15,733 nucleotides of DNA from Verrucomicrobiota bacterium (lineage in GTDB: Bacteria; Verrucomicrobiota; Verrucomicrobiia; Opitutales; Opitutaceae), in contig JAEZAD010000269.1 of the NCBI GenBank assembly GCA_023430565.1, forward strand, positions 1-15,733. Direction: 5' to 3'. Shown piece after piece: positions 7,194 through 13,119 of this stretch; position 1 is the stretch's first letter, and each line of letters starts with the position of its first letter. The notes beneath the pieces are model-generated. The model saw nothing but the letters and a program-made list of their open reading frames with translations, was not told where the DNA came from and made no database searches. Made by a program: the position numbers and the translations under genes.

Positions 7194-8126
7194 ATGGGTG
7201 ATAAAGAAACTAACCAAACGATTAACCTAAGCCTTCTGAAACGCCTGAACAAACCAACAGAAAATATTGATGTGGTACTTGATACCGATACTTTTAATGA
7301 GGTCGATGACCAGTATGCAATTGCCTATCTCATAAAATCCGATGATAAGTTAAATCTTAAGGCAATCTACGCCGCACCATTTCATAATAACAAGTCCTCC
7401 AGCCCCGCCGATGGAATGGAAAAAAGCTATACAGAAATATTAAATATCCTTGATTTAATGGGTCGAAATGATTTATCCAATATTGTCTACCGTGGCTCTG
7501 AAGCTTTTTTAGCCTCAGAGAAAGAGCCTGTAATTTCGGATGCCGCCAAAGATCTGGCCTCACGGGCAATGAATTACAGTCAAGAGCGGCCGTTGTATGT
7601 CATAGCCATCGGCGCCATTACAAATGTTGCTTCCGCTTTACTTTTGAATCCTCACATTAAGGATAGGATAGTCATTGTCTGGCTGGGAGGCCATTCCTTT
7701 GAGTGGCCTCATAATCGTGAATTCAATTTGTATCAGGATATTGCGGGAGCACGCGTTGTTTTTGGATGCGAAGTGCCGCTGGTGCTTCTTCCATGCCGCG
7801 GGGTCGTATCAGGATTTACCATTAGCGGACCGGAGCTTGACTTCTGGCTTCGTGGAAAAAACAAACTCTGTGACTATCTGGTTGATCGGACAGCCGAGGC
7901 AGGAAGAGAAAGCGGATTAACTACATGGAGCAGGGTTATATGGGATGTGGCTGCTGTTGCCTGGCTTTTAGAAGGGGACTTTATGGAAGATAGGCTGGAG
8001 CATAGTCCGATCCCGGAATATGATGATCGATACGCGTTTGATAAAAGCAGGCACTTAATAAAGTACGTCTATTATATAAAACGGGATCATCTTCTTGAGG
8101 ATTTAGTCAATAAGCTTACCAAATAG
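7194..8126 (+). CDS. Nucleoside hydrolase (IUNH superfamily, divergent subtype)
   Basis: This 310-residue protein belongs to the calcium-dependent IUNH fold, which cleaves the N-glycosidic bond of ribonucleosides to base plus ribose. The metal-binding N-terminal motif is DTDTFNEVDD (residues 30-39); the classic form is DTDPGIDD, so two residues are inserted between the first Asp pair and the second. Other family elements are present: AIGAITNVASAL, the EFNLYQDIAGA motif (176-186) that normally contacts substrate and metal, and a C-terminal WDVAAV (250-255) in place of the usual HDPLAV. The metal-ligand Asp251 is kept, but the His that acts as proton donor in classic enzymes is Trp250. It is the first gene of the operon, ATG 7194 behind GTGGGGGTG, followed by the importer genes. 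Substrate may be a nucleoside or another N-riboside; the altered motifs make the exact specificity uncertain. Confidence 0.85.
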   Translation: MGDKETNQTINLSLLKRLNKPTENIDVVLDTDTFNEVDDQYAIAYLIKSDDKLNLKAIYAAPFHNNKSSSPADGMEKSYTEILNILDLMGRNDLSNIVYRGSEAFLASEKEPVISDAAKDLASRAMNYSQERPLYVIAIGAITNVASALLLNPHIKDRIVIVWLGGHSFEWPHNREFNLYQDIAGARVVFGCEVPLVLLPCRGVVSGFTISGPELDFWLRGKNKLCDYLVDRTAEAGRESGLTTWSRVIWDVAAVAWLLEGDFMEDRLEHSPIPEYDDRYAFDKSRHLIKYVYYIKRDHLLEDLVNKLTK

Positions 8127-8190
8127 GGACCTATAGGATTATTGCAGCGAAGGCTGACATAATAAAATCTATAAAGAGAAAGGTGAGAAC

Positions 8191-9546
8191 ATGAAAAAAA
8201 CGTTGTCTTTACAAATTGCCGCGGCAATGATTGCAGGTTCTTTAGCCGGCTGTGGTACAACAAAACCATCTGTATCTCAGAATTCGCCATCAGCAACACC
8301 GGTAGCCTCCAGTGAAGCGCCAAATGAACCGGAAAAGCCAAAATAAATTCGTTGGCTGGCTCCCGGCGTTGGAGAAAAAAGCTGGGAAGGTCTTATGGTA
8401 CCTGTATTGGAAAAATATCAGGAAAAGACAGGTGTTAAAGTTATCGGTGAGCATTATGCTTATAATGATCTAATGGAAGTCATTGAAGTAAAAATAGCTT
8501 CAGGATCAGCTGATTATGACGTAATTACAGTTGATGCTCCTTTAGTAGCCGCGTATGCTTCTCGAGGATATCTTCTTCCCGCAGCAAATTACTTTACAGA
8601 AGCTGATCTATCAGAGTTGACAAAAGCTTCCGTAGAGGCAGGTTCCTGGGAAAATGAATTCTATGTTACACCGCTTTCGTCTTCCGCGCAAGTTCTGTGG
8701 TATAACACAGATCTGCTAGCTCAAGCCGGAGTTACTATCCGTGACAACGGTCCTAATAATCGTCTTACATATGAAGAAATCGCAGACATGGCCAAAGAGG
8801 TATTGAAAGTTGTAAATCCTGATGGTAAGCAGGGTATTTTTGGTCTGGATTTCCATCAGGTCAGCCGCCTCTATCAGATGAATCCTCTGGCAAACAGCCG
8901 AGGTGGCCTTAATATCGGCGAGGGTGGCATGACCCTTGAGGGTGTACTCGACAGCGAGCCATGGATATCTGCTCTGACCTGGTACCAGGATCTGGTTAAG
9001 TCAGGTTTGGCTACAAGGGGCATTTCTGCTGATGAACTGCCGAACTACTTCTATTCGGATAAACTTGTCTTCATGATTGGTGCTTCCTATATCGGAACCA
9101 ATTGTGATGCAAACGGCATGAATCATTATGGGTATACCTATCTGCCGGCATTCAAAGGCTATGAGAATTCCGTTGGCTCTGCAACAGGGTCTTGGGGGTT
9201 CGGAATCAACAAGGCCTCCAAAAATCCGGATCAAGCAGCTGACTTTATGAAGTTCCTGTCTATCGGAGAAGGTAATGACATGTGGCTCAAAATTCGCGGA
9301 GAGATGCCTGCGAGAAACAGTTCTTTACAGAATATTATAAATGACAATTCCGTTGCAGGGTATCTGAAAATCGGTGCTTATGAGGCCATGAATACTGCGG
9401 TTCCAAGAGCATTAACTCCCGCTTTCAATGAATACAGCACATTAATGGATAGCCTATGGGAAGATGTACGTAACGGTGCAGATATTAAAGAATCCGTAGC
9501 AAATACGATTAGTCAATTTAATACAGCAGTACAGGCCCATAAATAA
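8191..9546 (+). pseudogene. CUT1-type solute-binding lipoprotein gene with an in-frame TAA stop
   Basis: The frame starts at ATG 8191 behind AAAGGTGAG and encodes a lipoprotein signal peptide with lipobox LAGC (Cys21) and a Ser/Pro/Glu-rich tether. TAA at 8344-8346 replaces codon 52 (...EKPK-stop-IRWLAPG...). The same frame is then open to 9546 and carries a family-1 extracellular solute-binding domain (for example LEKYQEKTGVKV, SADYDVITVDAP, FYVTPLSSSAQVLWYNTD, NPDQAADFMKFL). The complete gene would be 451 codons, normal for the family. Everything else is intact, so the change is a single codon: a recent nonsense mutation, an assembly error, or a stop that is read through. GGGAAGG lies just before an in-frame ATG at 8395, so reinitiation could make a binding domain, but without signal peptide or lipid anchor. 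Two permease genes follow. Confidence 0.85.
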
Positions 9547-9561
9547 TTATTAGGGGGAGAG

Positions 9562-9597
9562 TTTGCATAAGGTTGGAATACTCCAACCTTATGCAAA
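9562..9597 (+). promoter_or_regulatory. Strong intercistronic hairpin between binding-protein and permease genes
   Basis: TTTGCATAAGGTTGGA (9562-9577) and TCCAACCTTATGCAAA (9582-9597) form a perfect 16-bp stem with a four-base loop. No T-run follows on the plus strand, so it is not a standard terminator. A stable hairpin just after a solute-binding-protein gene is known from other importer operons, where it protects the upstream message and gives more binding protein than permease. An SD-like AGGGGGAG (9552-9559) lies directly before it, and a second GAGGGGGAG (9622-9630) after it serves the permease. Confidence 0.8.
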
Positions 9598-9638
9598 TTC
9601 TACTGTTGTCGCAACGAAAAAGAGGGGGAGAAATTATT

Positions 9639-10487
9639 TTGCTTAAGAAGGTTATACCGTATATACTTCTTCTTCCTGCATTTATTTTAATATGTGTCTT
9701 TAAAATAATGCCTATCATTCAAACCTTGATTCAGGGTTTTGTCATCGATGGACAATTTAGCTTCAGAGCCTATGATGCTCTTTTTAAAGACTCTACATTT
9801 TGGAATTCATTATTTGTGACGCTGAAGTTTAATGTTATAATCATCCCTTTACAGATCTTTATTTCATTTTGTCTAGCCATGCTGGTAAATCTCAAACTGA
9901 AAGGAATAACAATTTTTCGGACCATCTACTATCTTCCTTTTACAATATCATTGGCAGTTGCAACCTTAATCTGGAGTTTGATGTTCAGTTATAACAATGG
10001 TGTAATCAATAGTATACTCAATGTTTTTGGAATTGAAGCCCAGGGCTTTTTTACGGACAAAAGGCAGGCCTTATTATGCATTGTTGTTCTGGCGACATGG
10101 AAAGGCTGCGGTTACTGGATGATGTTTCTGCTAGCCGGGCTAAAAAGTATAGATGCCTCCATTTATGAGTCGGCAAAGATTGATGGAGCTGGGTTCTTAA
10201 CAACAGTTTTTAAAATTACAATTCCTCTTGTGAAAAAGGTTTTGCTGTTTGTATTTGTAGCCAATACAACAGCAAATGTTCTGATGTTTGCCCCTATGCA
10301 AATGGTTACACAAGGCGGTCCTCAGGGGAGTACTGCTGTACTCATGTATGAAGCCTATAAATCGGCTTTCAAATTCTCGAATGAATCCAGGGCTTCGGCT
10401 CTTGTTACCATATTGCTTTTGTTGATAGTCTGCATTTGCATTGTACAATTTAGATTTCTCAGGGATAAGGAAGAGAGTGTGGCGTGA
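9639..10487 (+). CDS. CUT1 sugar-type ABC transporter permease, first subunit (MalF-like)
   Basis: This 282-residue membrane protein has about six hydrophobic helices beginning with VIPYILLLPAFILICVF and contains the cytoplasmic EAA loop YESAKIDGAGFLTTVFKITIP, which docks the ATPase. The order and form of the helices match the first permease of carbohydrate importers. I place the start at TTG 9639 because GAGGGGGAG (9622-9630) has good spacing and the protein then begins at the first helix. An earlier in-frame TTG at 9573 lies in the stem of the intercistronic hairpin and would add 22 unlikely residues. It is followed one base later by the second permease gene. No ATPase is encoded in the operon, so a shared MsmK/MsmX-type ATPase elsewhere must energise it (established for many Firmicutes CUT1 systems; inferred here). 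Confidence 0.88.
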   Translation: MLKKVIPYILLLPAFILICVFKIMPIIQTLIQGFVIDGQFSFRAYDALFKDSTFWNSLFVTLKFNVIIIPLQIFISFCLAMLVNLKLKGITIFRTIYYLPFTISLAVATLIWSLMFSYNNGVINSILNVFGIEAQGFFTDKRQALLCIVVLATWKGCGYWMMFLLAGLKSIDASIYESAKIDGAGFLTTVFKITIPLVKKVLLFVFVANTTANVLMFAPMQMVTQGGPQGSTAVLMYEAYKSAFKFSNESRASALVTILLLLIVCICIVQFRFLRDKEESVA

Positions 10488-10488
10488 T

Positions 10489-11331
10489 ATGAAAGAATTT
10501 TCGACAGTAACGAAAGTATTGCTTTACCTGGTTCTCAGCATCATTGCAGTTGCATGTCTTTTCCCCCTGATCTGGGCGATTTCGGCATCCCTGAGAACCG
10601 ATACCGAGCTTTATAAATATACTGTTCCATTGTCAATACACACCTTTATTCCGGTTCGTTTTACTTTGGAATCCTATATCACAATCTTTACAGAATTCAA
10701 TTTTCTCAAACCGGTATTGAATACACTCTTAATCATTGTTATTATTGTTCCGGCAAGTTGTTTTGTAAACAGTATTGCAGCATTTTCCTTTGCGTCTTTT
10801 AACTTTAAGTTCAAGTCAGTACTATTTTCTCTATTCATTCTTTCTTTCATGGTGCCATTTGAATCCATCGCCATCCCACTTTATAGTGTTGTTAACAAAT
10901 TGGGGTGGGTTGACACACGACTTGCTATTATTGTACCTGGAATGGCGAGTGGCTTGGTTTTATTCCTTTTTACCCAGTTCTTTAAGGATATACCCCCTAG
11001 CCTTATTGAAGCAGCAAGAATTGATGGTGCCTCCTGGTTAACGGTATATGGGAAGATCATAATACCTTCGTCAATCCCTGTTACCATAACAGCAGGCCTG
11101 ATGATCTTTATGGATCAGTGGAATGCATATTTATGGCCTCTTTTGGTCGCACGTGATAAAGAAATCAGAACCATACAGATTGCACTCTCATCCTTCAAAC
11201 TGGAAAGAGGGACTCTATGGTCCTGCCTTTATGCAGGTTCCATGATATCGGCACTTATTCCGATTGTTCTTTTTCTTCCGTTCCAGAAGTATTTTGTTCA
11301 AGGTGTCATCAGCAGCGGCGTGAAGGGGTAA
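10489..11331 (+). CDS. CUT1 sugar-type ABC transporter permease, second subunit (MalG-like)
   Basis: This 280-residue protein has about six membrane helices (LVLSIIAVACLFPLIWAISASLR first) and the second-subunit EAA loop, IEAARIDGASWLTVYGKIIIP, with the family's usual DQWNAYLWPLLV stretch after it. ATG 10489 is one base after the stop of the first permease and is preceded by GGAAGAGAG; an upstream in-frame start at 10441 would overlap that gene and is not needed. The two permeases form a heterodimeric channel fed by the upstream lipoprotein. The transporter class usually carries oligosaccharides or polyols, but the operon's hydrolase and the adjacent ribokinase suggest a riboside or related compound. 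This is the last clear gene of the operon; no terminator is obvious after it. Confidence 0.88.
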   Translation: MKEFSTVTKVLLYLVLSIIAVACLFPLIWAISASLRTDTELYKYTVPLSIHTFIPVRFTLESYITIFTEFNFLKPVLNTLLIIVIIVPASCFVNSIAAFSFASFNFKFKSVLFSLFILSFMVPFESIAIPLYSVVNKLGWVDTRLAIIVPGMASGLVLFLFTQFFKDIPPSLIEAARIDGASWLTVYGKIIIPSSIPVTITAGLMIFMDQWNAYLWPLLVARDKEIRTIQIALSSFKLERGTLWSCLYAGSMISALIPIVLFLPFQKYFVQGVISSGVKG

Positions 11332-11553
11332 GTGCAATTATCCGAAGATGAATTGATTTTTAAAAACGTATATGACATTAACGATTGCTTGCTCTTTTGC
11401 ATGTTGCCCTCGATGTATGTATTACTAAGACTAAGTATATCAACGAATCAGCTCTTTTTTTGGTTTTGGAACGAAAAGCGTTTTAAGGGAGCGAATGGTA
11501 AACTGCTATTGCCGAAATATGTTGATTTGTGCAATAATATGTATAACAGATAA
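11332..11553 (+). CDS. Doubtful 73-codon frame between permease and response regulator
   Basis: An open frame starts at GTG 11332 immediately after the permease stop, with AAGGGG four bases ahead of it, and ends 15 bases before the ATG of the response regulator. The predicted product is rich in Leu, Phe, Tyr and Asn and has a possible hydrophobic centre (LLFCMLPSMYVLLRL), but resembles no family I know. A plausible promoter for the regulator lies inside it. It may be an unrelated small protein, a decayed gene, or non-coding. Confidence 0.2.
   Translation: MQLSEDELIFKNVYDINDCLLFCMLPSMYVLLRLSISTNQLFFWFWNEKRFKGANGKLLLPKYVDLCNNMYNR
11509..11538 (+). promoter_or_regulatory. Possible promoter of the LytTR regulator gene
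   Basis: TTGCCG (11509-11514) and AATAAT (11533-11538, 5/6 match to TATAAT) are 18 bases apart. This would start transcription about 25 bases before the regulator's ATG. The -35 match is modest. Confidence 0.35.
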
Positions 11554-11568
11554 AGCAGGGTGGCATCT

Positions 11569-12285
11569 ATGCGAGTTGCAATATGTGATGATGACAAAAT
11601 AAGTATTGATGCGGCAAAAACCGCAATAGAAAAGTGGCTGTCGCTTTCGGATAAATCAGTCGAAATTTTAACTTTTGATAATGGTGATGATTTAATCTCG
11701 GAAAGCAGGTGTCAGCCCATTGATATTATATTTTTAGATATTGTGATGCCCCTTTTGAATGGCATTGATACAGCAAAAGAAATAAGAGAATTTGACGGTA
11801 AGGCAAAAATTGTTTTTCTGTCCTCTACCGAAGAATTTGCAGTTGCCTCATATAAGGTGGAAGCAAGCGATTACCTGTTAAAGCCTGTAGATTATGAGGC
11901 GATTTCCAGAACACTTTATAAAGTAACACAAGAACTTCAAAAGGTACAAAGCAGCATAGTCATACGTACTACTGACGGATATAAAAAGGTATATCTCAAT
12001 GAAATTGAATATGCAGAAGCATCACATAAAGGCACAGCCTTTTCCTTGGTATCAGGGGTTTCACTTCGAACTGTTGACCCTTTATATTGCTTTGAACAAA
12101 AACTGAGTATAGAAGCAGGCTTTTTCAAATGCCACAGAAGTTATATTGTGAATTTATTGAACATAGATACTTTTAGCCAAACAAAAATCATAACCAAAAC
12201 GGGTTGCAGCATATCCATATCGAGAACGGCACAGAAGGATTTTAAAGAGGCCTATATTTCATTTTATTTTTCAAACAAGAAGTGA
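11569..12285 (+). CDS. LytTR-family response regulator without a cognate kinase nearby
   Basis: This 238-residue two-domain regulator has an N-terminal receiver domain (about 1-120) with acidic pocket D7-D9, phosphoacceptor D57 in IIFLDIVMP, S85 and the conserved lysine K105 in SDYLLKPV. A LytTR DNA-binding domain follows (about 133-234: VIRTTDGYKKVYLNEIEYAEA, FKCHRSYIVNLLNIDTF, and a final SISRTAQKDFKEAYISF). The ATG at 11569 follows AGGGTGG; a GTG three codons earlier is part of that ribosome binding site region and is not preferred. LytTR regulators usually control cell-surface, peptide-signalling or competence genes and respond to a membrane histidine kinase, often of the HPK10 type. No kinase gene is present in the window. 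Nothing ties it to the importer operon except orientation. Confidence 0.9.
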   Translation: MRVAICDDDKISIDAAKTAIEKWLSLSDKSVEILTFDNGDDLISESRCQPIDIIFLDIVMPLLNGIDTAKEIREFDGKAKIVFLSSTEEFAVASYKVEASDYLLKPVDYEAISRTLYKVTQELQKVQSSIVIRTTDGYKKVYLNEIEYAEASHKGTAFSLVSGVSLRTVDPLYCFEQKLSIEAGFFKCHRSYIVNLLNIDTFSQTKIITKTGCSISISRTAQKDFKEAYISFYFSNKK

Positions 12286-12366
12286 AATATTTCATGCTGT
12301 ATCGGTTATATCGCCACAATAACGGGTAACCCTTTATTTTTTATTAGCTAATTCTAAAAAAAACGC
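12286..12366. other. AT-rich convergent intergenic region, weak terminator candidate
   Basis: This lies between the convergent response-regulator and TetR genes. GGG-TAA-CCC followed by TTTATTTTTTATT (about 12325-12345) is a very short GC stem before T-rich sequence. A T6A ... TAAAAAA pair around the palindrome ATTAGCTAAT could form a bidirectional A/T hairpin. Either could end transcription weakly; neither is a strong terminator. Confidence 0.25.
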
Positions 12367-12990
12367 TCACTTCGATTTTATGCCATCTAGCAGTAAGCGA
12401 AAATGGGTTAAGGCCTTTGATTTTAAGTCGAAGTCAGGATATCTAAAACACCACTCATAGCAGAGGCCACGAATAGCCATGACAAAATGCCGGGATAGCT
12501 CCTGGAGGGATAAAAATGAAATAAATTCTCCCTTATCCATCCCTCTTCTTATAAGAACTGCAAAGATCTGATAAAGGTCTCTATCATACACCGTAACAGC
12601 ACCCGTGTCTATATTGTCTGATAAAAGCAACTGATATACAGTTCGCATGCTGGTGTAGCCTATGTTATCGGTAAGTGTGTCTGCAATCTTTTCAATGATT
12701 GCCAATAGTATTTGGGAGGAAGAGGTCTCCGTTGGAAACGATTCGAGAACAGTGCGATAATCCATGTCCACTTTACTGGCATAATCCGAAATGAACGCGG
12801 CAATCAGTGCATCCTTAGATTCAAAATAGATATAGAACGTGCCCTTGGCTACCCCCGCCTTCTCAACAATCCTGTCTACAGTAATGTTTTCGAAACCGTA
12901 TTGATTAAAGAGATTAATAGCAGTGTCAAATAGCTTCTGCTTTGTCTTTTCGCCCTTCGTTGCTCCTTGTTTCGCTTCTAGGATTCCCAA
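12367..12990 (-). CDS. TetR-family transcriptional regulator
   Basis: This 207-residue regulator has an N-terminal three-helix DNA-binding domain (about 12-60: KTKQKLFDTAINLFNQYGF, ITVDRIVEKAGVAKGTFYIYF, then ESKDALIAAF) and a variable all-helical C-terminal ligand/dimer domain ending ALTHFRLLLDGIKSK. The KGTFYIYFESKDAL turn is a textbook TetR signature. The start is TTG at 12990, behind GAGGGA on the minus strand. It is divergent from the giant surface-protein gene, and the 24-bp perfect palindrome between them is the probable operator for both. TetR repressors are usually relieved by a small ligand; here the controlled neighbour is a secreted protein rather than the more common efflux pump. 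Confidence 0.92.
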   Translation of the reverse strand: MGILEAKQGATKGEKTKQKLFDTAINLFNQYGFENITVDRIVEKAGVAKGTFYIYFESKDALIAAFISDYASKVDMDYRTVLESFPTETSSSQILLAIIEKIADTLTDNIGYTSMRTVYQLLLSDNIDTGAVTVYDRDLYQIFAVLIRRGMDKGEFISFLSLQELSRHFVMAIRGLCYEWCFRYPDFDLKSKALTHFRLLLDGIKSK

Positions 12991-13007
12991 AAAATTCCCT
13001 CATTTCG

Positions 13008-13036
13008 TTGAATTACTATAAAGAATACTATATACT
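13008..13036 (+). promoter_or_regulatory. Probable promoter of the giant surface-protein gene
   Basis: TTGAAT (13008-13013) and TATACT (13031-13036) are separated by 17 bases. The start of transcription would fall near 13043, at the edge of the palindromic operator, leaving a leader of about 77 bases before the ATG. Confidence 0.6.
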
Positions 13037-13043
13037 TATTTTA

Positions 13044-13067
13044 TAGATATGACTATAGTCATATCTA
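13044..13067. promoter_or_regulatory. 24-bp perfect palindrome, probable TetR operator
   Basis: The half-site TAGATATGACTA (13044-13055) is followed by its exact reverse complement (13056-13067) with no spacer. The core TGACTATAGTCA has the length and symmetry typical of TetR-family operators. It lies right at the predicted transcription start of the plus-strand gene. It also overlaps a possible minus-strand -35 box (TAGTCA, 17 bases from TATAGT) for the tetR gene, so one dimer or dimer pair could silence both. Confidence 0.85.
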
Positions 13068-13119
13068 GTCGTTTCTGCACAAAATATAGATTTTTTCTAG
13101 CTTCAAAGGAGTAAAAACT

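Noticed and set aside
9562..9600. Hairpin after the binding-protein gene as a Rho-independent terminator
   Set aside because: The bases after the stem (TTCTACTGTTGTCG) are not a T-run, and the permease genes continue in the same direction.
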